DNA from: Tepidicaulis marinus
GTDB taxonomy: Bacteria; Pseudomonadota; Alphaproteobacteria; Parvibaculales; Parvibaculaceae
Length of the DNA stretch: 64,000 nt
Direction of reading: 5' to 3'
Assembly: GCF_000739695.1 (NCBI RefSeq)
Contig: NZ_BBIO01000005.1
Coordinates: 143,897 to 207,896 of the forward strand
Both the position numbers and the translations under genes were made by a program. The notes below the pieces were generated by a model. The model ran no database searches. It was given only the letters and a program-made list of their open reading frames with translations, and was not told where the DNA came from. Within the stretch, counting starts at the first letter, position 1. Every line of letters begins with the position of its first letter. Shown in pieces: positions 1 through 9,764 of this stretch.

Positions 1-39
1 AGGCGGTGTCATCTTTTTCTCCATCGGCTCAAAGAAAAA

Positions 40-64
40 GCCCGCCGCGATCATCGCGGCGGGC
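40..64 (-). terminator. Terminator hairpin downstream of ilvD
   Basis: A perfect 11-bp stem (40-50 with 54-64) closes a 3-base loop TCA. Read on the minus strand it is followed by a T-rich run (complement of 31-39), which fits rho-independent termination of the leftward ilvD transcript. The plus-strand side has only a weak T run, so it might also end a rightward gene lying outside the window. Confidence 0.75.
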
Positions 65-96
65 CTTTGTTCCAGTGTCGGCTCTGCGTGATCGCG

Positions 97-264
97 CTAT
101 GGGGCGGCTTTGGCCACGAGTTTAACGGCGGCGTGTTTCACTGCCGTTACAATGGCGATCACGGTTTTGGCGGCCAAAAGGCGCGCGGAATGGGCAGCTT
201 CGCTTTTCAGCGAGCCGTGCAAAGACCGGGGCGCGATAGCGCCATATGCCCATTCCTGTGTCAT
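97..264 (-). CDS. Possible small Ala/Lys-rich protein downstream of ilvD
   Basis: An open frame of 55 codons from ATG (264-262) to TAG (99-97), in the same direction as ilvD and ending just before the terminator at 40-64. The predicted product begins MTQEWAYG and ends in an amphipathic-looking stretch of repeated Ala, Val and Lys (AVKHAAVKLVAKAAP). No good ribosome-binding site is visible, and third-position GC looks lower than in the neighbouring genes. I do not recognise a family. It may be a real small protein, or only the open 3' part of the ilvD transcript. Confidence 0.25.
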   Translation of the reverse strand: MTQEWAYGAIAPRSLHGSLKSEAAHSARLLAAKTVIAIVTAVKHAAVKLVAKAAP

Positions 265-286
265 GAAGCGCAATCTGCCCTAAAAC

Positions 287-2143
287 TTAATTGCGTTCAA
301 TCTGAGAAACGTCACGCACTGCCCCGCGCGCGGCGTTCGAGACCATCGCCGCATAGGCCCGCAGTGCCTGGGAGACCTTGCGCGGGCGTTCCTCGGCCGG
401 TTTCCAGGCATCGGCGCCCTTGGCTTCCATGGCCGCGCGGCGCTTGGCTAGCTCTTCATCGGAGAGCTTCACATTGATCGAGCGGGCGGGAATATCGATC
501 TCGATCAGATCGCCCTCCTCGATAAGCCCGATATTGCCGCCTTCCGCTGCTTCGGGCGAAGCATGACCGATGGAAAGACCGGAGGTGCCGCCGGAAAAAC
601 GCCCATCGGTGATGAGCGCGCAGTCTTTCCCGAGCCCCATGGATTTGAGATAGGAGGTCGGGTAGAGCATTTCCTGCATGCCCGGCCCGCCCTTCGGCCC
701 CTCATAGCGGATGATCACAACATCACCCGCCTTGATGTCGCGCTTGGTGATGCGCGAAACCGCCTCTTCCTGGCTTTCGCAGACCCGCGCGGGGCCGGAA
801 AACTTCCAGATGCTTTCATCGACGCCCGCCGTCTTCACGATGCAGCCTTCCTCGGCAATATTACCGAAGAGCACGGCAAGGCCGCCCTCTTTCGTGAAGG
901 CTTTTTCTACCGAGCGGATGACACCGTTTTCCCGGTCCGTGTCGAGATCGAGATAGCGGCTCTGCTGGCTGAAAGCGACGGTGGTGCGCACCCCGCCCGG
1001 CGCCGCCTTGAAGAGCGTGTGCACCTCTTCGGAATTCGTGCGGGAAATATCCCACTTGTCGAGCGCCGCGCTCATGCTCGGCTCATGCACGGTGGAAACA
1101 TCGCCGTGGATAAGCCCGCCGCGTTCGAGCTGGCCGAGAATGGCCATGATGCCCCCTGCCCGGTGCACATCCTCGATATGGACGTTCTGGACGGCCGGCG
1201 CGACTTTCGAAAGGCACGGCACTTTGCGCGAAAGCTCGTCGATATCCTTCATCGTGAAATCGACGCCCGCTTCATTGGCGATGGCGAGCAAGTGCAGGAT
1301 CGTGTTCGTCGAGCCGCCCATGGCAATGTCGAGCGTCATCGCGTTCTGAAACGCCTTGAAGGTCGCGATGCCGCGCGGCAGCACGCTCTCATCGCCCTGC
1401 TTGTAATAGCGGTCGGTCAGCTCGACGATCTGCCGCGCCGCCCGCAGGAAAAGCTCCTTGCGGTCCGCATGGGTGGCAACGATCGTGCCGTTTGCCGGCA
1501 AAGCGAGGCCGAGCGCTTCGGCTAGGCAGTTCATGGAATTCGCCGTGAACATGCCCGAGCAGGAACCGCATGTCGGGCAGGCGTTTTTCTCCAGCTCGTC
1601 CACTTCCGCGTCCGAACGGTTGGGGTTTGCCCCTTCGATAATCGCATCGATGAGATCGACCGCGATTTCCTTGCCGTCGACCACCGCGCGGCCCGCTTCC
1701 ATCGGCCCGCCGGTCACGAAGATCGTCGGCACGTTGAGGCGCATGGTCGCCATCATCATGCCGGGCGTGATCTTGTCGCAGTTGGAAATGCAGACCATCG
1801 CGTCGGCGCAATGGGCATTGACCATATATTCGACCGAGTCCGCGATCAGATCGCGCGAGGGCAGCGAATAAAGCATGCCGTCATGGCCCATCGCGATCCC
1901 GTCATCGACGGCGATGGTGTTGAATTCCTTGGCAACGCCGCCTGCCGCCTCGATCTCCCGCGCCACCATCTGGCCGAGGTCTTTGAGGTGCACATGGCCC
2001 GGCACGAACTGGGTGAAGGAATTCACCACCGCGATAATCGGCTTGCCGAAATCCTCATCCTTCATGCCTGTCGCACGCCACAAACCGCGCGCGCCGGCCA
2101 TATTGCGGCCATGGGTCGTCGTTCGGGAACGGTAAGGGATCAT
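287..2143 (-). CDS. ilvD: Dihydroxy-acid dehydratase
   Basis: Fe-S dehydratase that turns 2,3-dihydroxy-3-methylbutanoate or -pentanoate into the 2-keto acids leading to valine, leucine and isoleucine. The 618-residue product has the family cysteines CISNC (Cys118, Cys122) and NACPTCGSC (Cys189, Cys192, Cys195), which should include the cluster ligands, and the conserved GGSTNT stretch. I chose the ATG at 2143 (MIPYRSRT) because it has an AGAGG site upstream and gives the usual family length; the open frame continues upstream to 2299 with unrelated residues. It lies downstream of ilvC, but a terminator-like hairpin separates them, so it may be partly independent. Confidence 0.97.
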   Translation of the reverse strand: MIPYRSRTTTHGRNMAGARGLWRATGMKDEDFGKPIIAVVNSFTQFVPGHVHLKDLGQMVAREIEAAGGVAKEFNTIAVDDGIAMGHDGMLYSLPSRDLIADSVEYMVNAHCADAMVCISNCDKITPGMMMATMRLNVPTIFVTGGPMEAGRAVVDGKEIAVDLIDAIIEGANPNRSDAEVDELEKNACPTCGSCSGMFTANSMNCLAEALGLALPANGTIVATHADRKELFLRAARQIVELTDRYYKQGDESVLPRGIATFKAFQNAMTLDIAMGGSTNTILHLLAIANEAGVDFTMKDIDELSRKVPCLSKVAPAVQNVHIEDVHRAGGIMAILGQLERGGLIHGDVSTVHEPSMSAALDKWDISRTNSEEVHTLFKAAPGGVRTTVAFSQQSRYLDLDTDRENGVIRSVEKAFTKEGGLAVLFGNIAEEGCIVKTAGVDESIWKFSGPARVCESQEEAVSRITKRDIKAGDVVIIRYEGPKGGPGMQEMLYPTSYLKSMGLGKDCALITDGRFSGGTSGLSIGHASPEAAEGGNIGLIEEGDLIEIDIPARSINVKLSDEELAKRRAAMEAKGADAWKPAEERPRKVSQALRAYAAMVSNAARGAVRDVSQIERN

Positions 2144-2194
2144 CTTCGCCTCTGTCGATTGCGGGTTGCCGGTTTTAAATTGGGCCGGTTCGGT

Positions 2195-2232
2195 TTTGAA
2201 AAAGGCCCGCCGCGCTCTCAGCGGGCGGGCCC
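2195..2232 (-). terminator. Terminator-like hairpin between ilvC and ilvD
   Basis: An 8-bp GC-rich stem (2204-2211 with 2224-2231) is followed on the minus strand by five T (complement of 2199-2203) and further T-rich sequence. It lies between the ilvC stop (2262) and the ilvD start (2143), so it would end or attenuate the ilvC transcript before ilvD. Confidence 0.65.
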
Positions 2233-2261
2233 TGTCCATAAAAGGCTGCGCCTTAAGAGCG

Positions 2262-3311
<1,050 letters not shown>

Positions 3312-3424
3312 TTACCCGGTCAATTACCGCGCGAAGCGGCGCTCTTTCATCTTCAAGTCTCATAAGGCGGCGTGCCGCCCCTGAATTCTCTCGTCTCTAA
3401 TTCTGCCGTCTTTCACCCAGCCGC

Positions 3425-3934
3425 TTACATGGCTTCCGGGCCGCGGGCGATGGAAACGACGCCGGTCCGCGTCACATCCACCAGGCCAAGGCCCCGCATC
3501 AGCCCGACAAAAGCGTCGATCTTTTCCGGCGTGCCCGTCACTTCGAAAATGAAGGACGTATGCGTCGTGTCGATCACGCGGGCGCGGAACGCATCGGAAA
3601 GGCGCAGCGCCTCCACCCGCTTCTCACCCGTGCCGGCGACTTTCACCAACGCCATTTCCCGCTCGACGGAGGGTGCCTGCACGGTCAGATCGACCACCTT
3701 GTGCACCGGCACCAGCCGCTCGAGCTGGGCCTTGATCTGGGCGATGACCATGGGCGTGCCCGACGTTGCGACCGTAATACGCGAGGTATGCTCGGCATGG
3801 TCCACTTCGGCCACGGTCAGGCTTTCGATATTGTATCCCCGGCCCGAAAAGAGCCCGACCACACGCGCCAGGACCCCTGCCTCGTTATCCACGAGGACGG
3901 CCAATACATGGCGTTCTGATTTTTCTTCACTCAT
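3425..3934 (-). CDS. ilvN: Acetolactate synthase small (regulatory) subunit
   Basis: Regulatory subunit that activates the catalytic subunit and gives valine feedback inhibition through its N-terminal ACT domain (HVLAVLVDNEAGVLARVVGLF near residues 8-28, followed by GYNIESLTV). The product is 169 residues, normal for IlvN/IlvH. I used the ATG at 3934 (MSEEKSER), which has an AGGACAG site upstream; the frame is open to 3994, but those extra residues do not look like the family. It lies 120 bases downstream of the large-subunit gene, which is the standard pairing. Confidence 0.95.
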   Translation of the reverse strand: MSEEKSERHVLAVLVDNEAGVLARVVGLFSGRGYNIESLTVAEVDHAEHTSRITVATSGTPMVIAQIKAQLERLVPVHKVVDLTVQAPSVEREMALVKVAGTGEKRVEALRLSDAFRARVIDTTHTSFIFEVTGTPEKIDAFVGLMRGLGLVDVTRTGVVSIARGPEAM

Positions 3935-4054
3935 GTTCTGTCCTGCGACCCGCCCCAAGCGGGCTCTTCTGGGTAGTGTGGTCCGGTGGCCCATCGGGCC
4001 GTCCCGGGCGGCTTATAGCCCATTCATCTGGGAAAGCGAAGCCTTGCCGGCTTC

Positions 4055-5812
4055 TCAGACCAGCATCTTGCCGGCTTCCGTCACCGTCGCCCCTTCCGGG
4101 TCGTCGCCCAGGATCATTTCGTTATGCGCGGCCCCGGACGGGATCATGGGGAAGCAGTTTTCCATCTTCTCCACCACGCAGTCGAAAATCACCGGGCCCG
4201 GTGTTTCGATCATTTCCATGATCTTGGCATCGAGCTCATCCGGATGCGTCGCCCGGATGCCGTGCCCGCCATAGGCTTCGGCCAGTTTGACGAAATCGGG
4301 CAAGGCTTCCGAATAGGAGTGCGAATAGCGCCCGCCATGCAGAAGCTCCTGCCACTGGCGCACCATGCCCATATATTCGTTATTCAGAATGAAAATCTTC
4401 ACCGGCAGCATGAACTGCACCGCCGTCGACATTTCCTGCATGTTCATCAGGATCGAGGCTTCCCCGGCAATGTCGATCACCAGCGCGTCGCGGTGCGCGA
4501 CCTGCGTGCCGATCGCCGCCGGCAGGCCGTAGCCCATCGTGCCGAGCCCGCCCGAGGTCATCCAGCGGTTCGGCTCCTCGAAATGATAATGCTGCGCCGC
4601 CCACATCTGGTGCTGACCGACTTCCGTGGTGATGAAGGTCTTGCGGTCCTTCGTCAGCTCGTAAAGCCGCTCCACCGCATATTGCGGTTTGATGGACGTA
4701 TCGCTTTTGACATAGGCCAGCGACTTGCGCCCGCGCCAGGTCTCGATCTGCTTCCACCAGGTGGAAAGCGCGCTCTTGTCCGGCTGGCTGACTTTCGACT
4801 TCCAGACCCGGATCATGTCTTCAAGCACATGCGCGCAGTCGCCGATGATCGGCACATCCACATGCACGTTCTTGTTGATCGAGGAGGCGTCGATATCGAT
4901 ATGGATTTTCTTCGAATGCGGCGCGAACGCGTCGAGGCGCCCCGTCACGCGGTCGTCGAAACGCGCGCCGACACAGATGATGAGATCGCTATCGTGCATG
5001 GCGTTATTGGCTTCATAGGTGCCATGCATGCCCAGCATGCCGAGCCATTGCGGGTCGGCCGCCGGATAGGCGCCGAGGCCCATCAGCGTCGAGGTGATGG
5101 GGTAGCCCGTGAGCTTGACGAACTGGCGCAGAAGCTGGCTCGCCATGGGGCCGGAATTGATGACGCCGCCGCCGGTATAAAAGACCGGCTTCTTCGCCGC
5201 CGCGATCAGATCCACCGCCCGGTTGATGGCGCTCATGTCGCCTTTCACCTGCGGGCGGTAGGTCTTGTGGGAGACCTGCGCCGGGGTCCTATACTCGGCA
5301 GTCTGGAACTGAACGTTCTTGGGAATGTCGATAACGACGGGTCCCGGCCGGCCATGAGTGGCGACATGGAAGGATTCGTGCATGACCCGCGCCAGCTCGT
5401 CGGCGGAATTGACGAGCCAATTGTGCTTCGTGCAGGGCCGGGTAATGCCGACCGTGTCGCATTCCTGGAAAGCGTCGGTGCCGATGAGATGGGTCGCGAC
5501 CTGCCCCGTCAGGCAGACAAGCGGAATGGAATCCATCAGCGCGTCCGTCAGGCCCGTCACGGCGTTCGTTGCGCCGGGGCCGGAGGTGACGAGCACGACG
5601 CCCGGCTTGCCGGTGGAGCGGGCATAGCCTTCGGCGGCATGAACCGCGCCCTGCTCGTGGCGCACCAGAATGTGCTCAATGTCGTTCTGCTTGAAAAGCG
5701 CATCATAGATGGGAAGCACCGCGCCGCCCGGATAGCCGAAAATCACTTCGACGCCCTGATCGATCAGCGCTTTGACGACGATTTCTGCACCTGTCATTTC
5801 ACGGGCGGCCAT
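4055..5812 (-). CDS. ilvB: Acetolactate synthase large (catalytic) subunit
   Basis: ThDP-dependent enzyme that condenses pyruvate with pyruvate or 2-ketobutyrate, the first committed step to valine, leucine and isoleucine (also named ilvI in related genomes). The 585 residues show the N-terminal pyrimidine-binding domain with catalytic Glu53 (HEQGAVHAAEGY), a central domain, and the C-terminal pyrophosphate domain. There the usual GDG metal motif reads GEA (residues 450-452), followed by the conserved NN pair at 477-478. The ribosome-binding site AAAGGAAAAG precedes the ATG. It is followed by ilvN and preceded by a 135-base spacer with inverted repeats. Confidence 0.96.
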   Translation of the reverse strand: MAAREMTGAEIVVKALIDQGVEVIFGYPGGAVLPIYDALFKQNDIEHILVRHEQGAVHAAEGYARSTGKPGVVLVTSGPGATNAVTGLTDALMDSIPLVCLTGQVATHLIGTDAFQECDTVGITRPCTKHNWLVNSADELARVMHESFHVATHGRPGPVVIDIPKNVQFQTAEYRTPAQVSHKTYRPQVKGDMSAINRAVDLIAAAKKPVFYTGGGVINSGPMASQLLRQFVKLTGYPITSTLMGLGAYPAADPQWLGMLGMHGTYEANNAMHDSDLIICVGARFDDRVTGRLDAFAPHSKKIHIDIDASSINKNVHVDVPIIGDCAHVLEDMIRVWKSKVSQPDKSALSTWWKQIETWRGRKSLAYVKSDTSIKPQYAVERLYELTKDRKTFITTEVGQHQMWAAQHYHFEEPNRWMTSGGLGTMGYGLPAAIGTQVAHRDALVIDIAGEASILMNMQEMSTAVQFMLPVKIFILNNEYMGMVRQWQELLHGGRYSHSYSEALPDFVKLAEAYGGHGIRATHPDELDAKIMEMIETPGPVIFDCVVEKMENCFPMIPSGAAHNEMILGDDPEGATVTEAGKMLV

Positions 5813-5834
5813 GGGTCTTTTCCTTTGAAGCGCG

Positions 5835-5854
5835 GCGGAAGAACACCCTTCCGC
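5835..5854 (-). promoter_or_regulatory. Inverted repeat in the ilvB leader
   Basis: A perfect 7-bp inverted repeat (5835-5841 with 5848-5854, 6-base loop) lies 23 bases upstream of the ilvB ATG. A second, 6-bp repeat (AACCCC/GGGGTT, 5887-5892 with 5901-5906) lies further up. Neither is followed by a T run in the direction of transcription. No leader peptide rich in Ile, Leu or Val codons is visible, so a classical attenuator is not supported. It could be an operator or an RNA structure. Confidence 0.35.
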
Positions 5855-5947
5855 TCAAACAAATCTCCGCGGCCCCTGATGCCGGCAACCCCAAAAATCC
5901 GGGGTTTTCGGGCGCTCAGCCGCGGAAAACGGGCGCAACCTACCCCC

Positions 5948-6925
5948 TCACCCGGAGGGGGTCAACCCAAAATCGTCAATAAATGAAAAGATTTCCTGAA
6001 TTTGACTTTCCATTTCTTGCGCCGAAAGCCTGTTCCACGAAATCATCTGATGCCGGAACCAGGTGCTTTGGCGCTTGGCATATTGCTTTGTCTGGGTCTT
6101 GGCCTGCTCGATGGCCGCCTCCAACGCCAGTTCTCCGGCCAGATGTGCCAGAAGCGGCGGCACGCCGAGCGCTTTCATGGCAGGCAAGTCCGGGCTGAGG
6201 CCCCGTTCGAAGAGCGCCGCCACTTCCTCGAGCGCCCCTTCCCCGATCATCTGATCGAAACGCCGGTCGATCCGCGCCCGAAGCCAAGTCCGGTCCGGAT
6301 CGAGCACGAACCCCGCGCTCGCCCCGTCAAAAAGCGGCGCCCCCTTTTGCTGTTGCCAATGGGAAATGGGTTTGCCCGTCGCCTCCAGCACTTCAAGCGC
6401 CCGGGCGGTGCGCTGCGGGTCGGTCGGGGCGATCTTCGCGGCAGCCTCCGGATCGGCGCTCGCGAGCCGCGCATGGGCGCGGGCAAGGTTCTCGGCGACT
6501 TCCGCGCGGATCGCGGCGCGCACCTCCTCGGGAATGGCGGGCATCTCGGAAAGCCCTTCGACCAGCGCCTTGAAATAAAGACCCGTCCCGCCCACAAGGA
6601 TGGGCAGCTTTCCGCGCGCCTCGATCTCAGCGATCTTGGCGGCGGCCATTTCCGCCCAGCGCTGCGCCGAGCAGGTCTCGGCAGGATCGAGCACGCCGTA
6701 AAGATGATGCGGCTGCAACGCCTCTTCGGCGCGCGAGGGCCGCGCCGTCAGCACCCTCAGCCCTGCATAAACCTGCATGGAATCGGCATTGACGATTTCC
6801 CCGCCAAGCCGGGCGGCCAGGTCCAGCGCCAGCGCGGACTTGCCGCTGGCGGTCGGGCCTGCAATAAGGAGCACGCGGGGCCGCGGCCCCTTTTTCTCAT
6901 TATCTATTTGCGGATCCGGCTTCAT
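5948..6925 (-). CDS. miaA: tRNA dimethylallyltransferase
   Basis: Transfers a dimethylallyl group to A37 of tRNAs that read codons starting with U. The 325-residue product has the P-loop GPTASGKS (residues 23-30), NADSMQVYAGL with the catalytic Asp of the family, and VGGTGLYFKAL, in the expected order. I chose the ATG at 6925-6923, with AGGA about 9 bases upstream; an in-frame TTG lies two codons earlier. Its start codon overlaps that of the divergent serB inside a single CATG. The stop codon sits in a GC-rich hairpin (5942-5962). Confidence 0.95.
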   Translation of the reverse strand: MKPDPQIDNEKKGPRPRVLLIAGPTASGKSALALDLAARLGGEIVNADSMQVYAGLRVLTARPSRAEEALQPHHLYGVLDPAETCSAQRWAEMAAAKIAEIEARGKLPILVGGTGLYFKALVEGLSEMPAIPEEVRAAIRAEVAENLARAHARLASADPEAAAKIAPTDPQRTARALEVLEATGKPISHWQQQKGAPLFDGASAGFVLDPDRTWLRARIDRRFDQMIGEGALEEVAALFERGLSPDLPAMKALGVPPLLAHLAGELALEAAIEQAKTQTKQYAKRQSTWFRHQMISWNRLSAQEMESQIQEIFSFIDDFGLTPSG

Positions 6926-7811
6926 GCGCAACGTCCTGACACTAATCGGTTCTCCTAGGCAAGCCCTGACGCAGGATCATAGTAAAGCCGTTGCCGCTGC
7001 GTTGAACCTGGGTGCGGAACCGGCCTGGCTGAAAGAGGGACATGCCTGCGACTTTATGCTGGAAAGCAGGGAGGCGGAAAGCAGCGAGGAAAAAGCCCGG
7101 CAGGCGCTCGCCGGAGAGGCCATCGACATAGTCGCGCAGCCCCTCGCCCACCGGCGCAAGAAGCTGCTCGTCGCGGATATGGATTCCACCATCATCGAGC
7201 AGGAGTGTATCGACGAGTTGGCGGATGCGCTCGGCATCAAGGCGCAGATCGCCGAGATCACCGAGCGGGCCATGCGCGGCGAGCTTGAATTCGAGCCGGC
7301 GCTGCGCGAACGGGTCGGCCTTCTCAAAGGCCTCGGTATCGGCGAGCTTGAGCGTGTGCTGGAAACACAGATCACCGAAATGCCGGGCGGCCGCGCCCTT
7401 TGCGCCACGATGCGCGCCCATGGCGCGACCTGCGCGCTTGTCTCCGGCGGCTTTACGTTCTTTACCGCCCGAATCGCCGAAAAAGTCGGCTTCCAGCACA
7501 ATCAGGCCAATGTGCTTTTGATGGAAGACGGCAAGCTGACCGGCAAGGTACAGGAACCGATCCTCGGCCGCCAGGCAAAGCTCGATGCGCTTCTTTATTT
7601 CAGCGCCGAGCTGGGGCTCAAGCCGGAAGAAACGCTGGCCGTGGGCGACGGGGCGAACGATCTTGCCATGATCGAAAAAGCGGGTATCGGCGTTGCCTAT
7701 CATGCCAAGCCCGTGGTGGCCGCCGCCGCGCCCGCCCGCATCGATCACGGCGATCTCACCTCCCTGCTTTATCTGCAAGGCTATAGCGAAGCGGAAATCA
7801 CTGGCCTCTGA
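6924..7811 (+). CDS. serB: Phosphoserine phosphatase
   Basis: HAD-superfamily enzyme that releases serine from phosphoserine, the last step of serine synthesis. The 295-residue product has an N-terminal regulatory-like domain, then the HAD motifs: DMDST with nucleophile Asp85 and acid/base Asp87, SGGFT (motif II), and GDGANDLAM (motif IV). The chosen start (MRNVLTLIG) resembles the start of alphaproteobacterial SerB, whereas the upstream open frame is antisense to miaA. The ribosome-binding site is weak. It ends at a bidirectional terminator shared with degP. Confidence 0.95.
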   Translation: MRNVLTLIGSPRQALTQDHSKAVAAALNLGAEPAWLKEGHACDFMLESREAESSEEKARQALAGEAIDIVAQPLAHRRKKLLVADMDSTIIEQECIDELADALGIKAQIAEITERAMRGELEFEPALRERVGLLKGLGIGELERVLETQITEMPGGRALCATMRAHGATCALVSGGFTFFTARIAEKVGFQHNQANVLLMEDGKLTGKVQEPILGRQAKLDALLYFSAELGLKPEETLAVGDGANDLAMIEKAGIGVAYHAKPVVAAAAPARIDHGDLTSLLYLQGYSEAEITGL

Positions 7812-7820
7812 CGCTGCGCC

Positions 7821-7856
7821 AAAGAAAAAGGCCCCGCATTGCGGGGCCTTTCTTTT
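7821..7856. terminator. Bidirectional terminator between serB and degP
   Basis: An 11-bp perfect stem (7827-7837 with 7841-7851) with loop ATT is flanked by T-rich runs on both strands (TCTTTT on plus; the complement of AAAGAAAAA on minus). It sits between the two convergent genes and can serve both. Confidence 0.85.
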
Positions 7857-7874
7857 AGCTCACGGCAGAAAACC

Positions 7875-9374
7875 TCAGCCTTCTTCGATCCTGACCGCGA
7901 TGAAGCGCAGGTCCCCTGCGGTCGAAACCAGAAGCAGAACCGAGCGGCGGCCCTTTTCCTGTTCCGCTTTCACCCGCTCGACCACATCGGAAGGTGATTT
8001 CACTTTTTCTTGCGCCACCTCGACGATCACATCGCCCGGCCGGATACCCTTTTCCGCCGCAGGGCCCGCCGGATCGACGGAGGTAACAAGCACACCTTCC
8101 ACATCGTCGGGCAAGTTGAAGCGGCGGCGGCTATTGGCATTCAGTTCGCCGAGCGCAAGGCCGAGCGTCAGCGTCGGCTCATTGCTCTGATCCGCGTCCG
8201 GCTTTGCCGCGCCTTCCGCTTTCGCCTCGGCTTCCTCAAGACGGCCGACTTTCACTTCAAGCGTCACCTTGTCCCCGCCGCGCAGCACGGTCGTTTCCAC
8301 TTCCCTGCCGATCTTCGTATCGGCCACGATACGGGGCAGATCGCGCATGCTCGGCACATCCTTGCCGTCAAAATCGATAATGACATCGCCCGCTTGAATG
8401 CCCGCTTCTTCGGCGGGACCGCCGGGGGTGACTTCCGCCACCAGCGCGCCTTTCGCTTCATCCATGCCCAGGCTCTCGGCAATCTCGTCCGTCACGGTCT
8501 GAATGCGCACGCCGAGCCAGCCGCGGCGCGTCTCGCCATATTCTTTCAGCTGCTCGATGACCGGCATTGCCGTTGCCGAGGGGACGGAAAAGCCGATCCC
8601 GATGGAGCCGCCCGAGGGAGAAATGATCGCGGTGTTCACGCCGATCACCTCGCCTTCGAGGTTGAAAAGCGGACCGCCGGAATTGCCCCGGTTGATGGAG
8701 GCGTCCGTCTGGATGAAATCATCGTAAGGCCCGGCGTTGATGTCGCGGTTGATCGCCGAGATGATCCCCGCCGTCACCGTGCCGCCAAGCCCGAACGGGT
8801 TGCCGATCGCCACCACCCAGTCGCCGACGCGCGCCTTGGTCGAATCGCCCATCTTCACGAAAGGCAGCGGGCGGTCGGGCTCCACCCGCAAGACGGCGAC
8901 ATCTGTCTTCGGGTCGCGGCCCAGAACTTCTGCCGCCAGCGTCGTGCCGTCGGAGAAATTCACCTTGATCTCATCGGCCTGCTCGATGACGTGGTTATTG
9001 GTGATGATGATCCCATCCGGATCGATGACGAAACCGGAACCGAGCGACTGCACCTTGCGCGGGGCTTGGCCGCCCGGCTGGCGCTGCAGAAAATCTTCGA
9101 AGAATTCGTTGAAAGGCGAGCCTTCCGGCAGACCCGGCACCGGCGCGCCCGGCGCGCCCAGTTTCAGGGTTTGCGAGGTGGAGATATTGACCACCGCCGG
9201 GGAAAGCTTTTCGGCAAGATCGGCAAAGCTCTCAGGCGCCCCGCGCGCGAACGCAGGGGCCGCATAAAGCGCCAGCATCATCGCCGTCAGCGCCGCGAGC
9301 GCGGTAAGCAGACGCATGATACCAGGCGCTGCGTCCTGCCGTCTTGCCACTGCCGAGTTTTTCAACCTTGCCAT
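7875..9374 (-). CDS. degP: Do/DegP-type periplasmic serine endoprotease
   Basis: Periplasmic protease and chaperone of the HtrA family that handles misfolded envelope proteins. The 499-residue product has a signal peptide ending near APAFA-RG (residues 39-44). It also has a trypsin-like domain with His128 (NNHVI), Asp158 (KTDVAV) and Ser232 (GNSGGP), then two PDZ domains, the second ending near the C-terminus. The ATG at 9374 is chosen because AGGAG lies 8 bases upstream; the in-frame ATG at 9380 would be too close. It lies downstream of hflK-hflC-DUF2065, a common arrangement in alphaproteobacteria. Confidence 0.95.
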   Translation of the reverse strand: MARLKNSAVARRQDAAPGIMRLLTALAALTAMMLALYAAPAFARGAPESFADLAEKLSPAVVNISTSQTLKLGAPGAPVPGLPEGSPFNEFFEDFLQRQPGGQAPRKVQSLGSGFVIDPDGIIITNNHVIEQADEIKVNFSDGTTLAAEVLGRDPKTDVAVLRVEPDRPLPFVKMGDSTKARVGDWVVAIGNPFGLGGTVTAGIISAINRDINAGPYDDFIQTDASINRGNSGGPLFNLEGEVIGVNTAIISPSGGSIGIGFSVPSATAMPVIEQLKEYGETRRGWLGVRIQTVTDEIAESLGMDEAKGALVAEVTPGGPAEEAGIQAGDVIIDFDGKDVPSMRDLPRIVADTKIGREVETTVLRGGDKVTLEVKVGRLEEAEAKAEGAAKPDADQSNEPTLTLGLALGELNANSRRRFNLPDDVEGVLVTSVDPAGPAAEKGIRPGDVIVEVAQEKVKSPSDVVERVKAEQEKGRRSVLLLVSTAGDLRFIAVRIEEG

Positions 9375-9553
9375 AAACATATCTCCTGATTGCGGCACTC
9401 GTTATACTAAGCCGCTATGCCAGCCCGGGGATAAATGGGGATATCAGAAGGGTAGACATCGGAAAGCCGAATTCGTCCCGTGCCCTTACTGGCCAGCCCC
9501 GGCCCGTTCATCTGCCCATCCTGGGACAAAATATGGACGAAATGAGGCAGAGC

Positions 9554-9739
9554 CTACCCCCTCACCAGCCAGACGATCAAAAAACCGGCACCGAGCGCCG
9601 TCAGTCCGGCAAACCGCAAGGTGGCGTCGGGCATCTCTTTCGCCCGCTCCATCATGCGCTTCACACCGCCGGGAAAGGCGGCATAAAGGGCTCCTTCCAG
9701 TGCCAGAAAGAGCCCTATTGCTGCCCATAGATCATTCAT
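9554..9739 (-). CDS. DUF2065 family small membrane protein
   Basis: A 61-residue protein beginning MNDLWAAIG. It has two hydrophobic segments (about residues 5-22 and 43-59) joined by a short basic loop (GGVKRMMERAKE), the layout of the DUF2065/YjeT family. Its position right after hflC is typical of that family, and 25 bases separate them. The function is unknown; the context suggests a role beside the HflKC complex in the inner membrane. A 179-base spacer to degP follows. Confidence 0.85.
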   Translation of the reverse strand: MNDLWAAIGLFLALEGALYAAFPGGVKRMMERAKEMPDATLRFAGLTALGAGFLIVWLVRG

Positions 9740-9764
9740 GACCGGGCCCGATACCGAATGAGGG

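Noticed and set aside
67..477. A plus-strand frame of 136 codons at the left edge
   Set aside because: Its second half is antisense to the conserved end of ilvD, and the first half has no recognisable features.
3366..3379. GGCGGC-GT-GCCGCC palindrome between ilvN and ilvC, considered as a terminator
   Set aside because: It is short, with a loop too small and no T tract.
5942..5962. An 8-bp GC hairpin over the miaA stop codon, considered as a terminator
   Set aside because: No T run follows it on the minus strand, and it is partly coding; it may be incidental.
4124..5986. A 620-codon plus-strand frame opposite ilvB
   Set aside because: It is a shadow of the acetolactate synthase gene, with His/Arg-rich composition typical of antisense frames.
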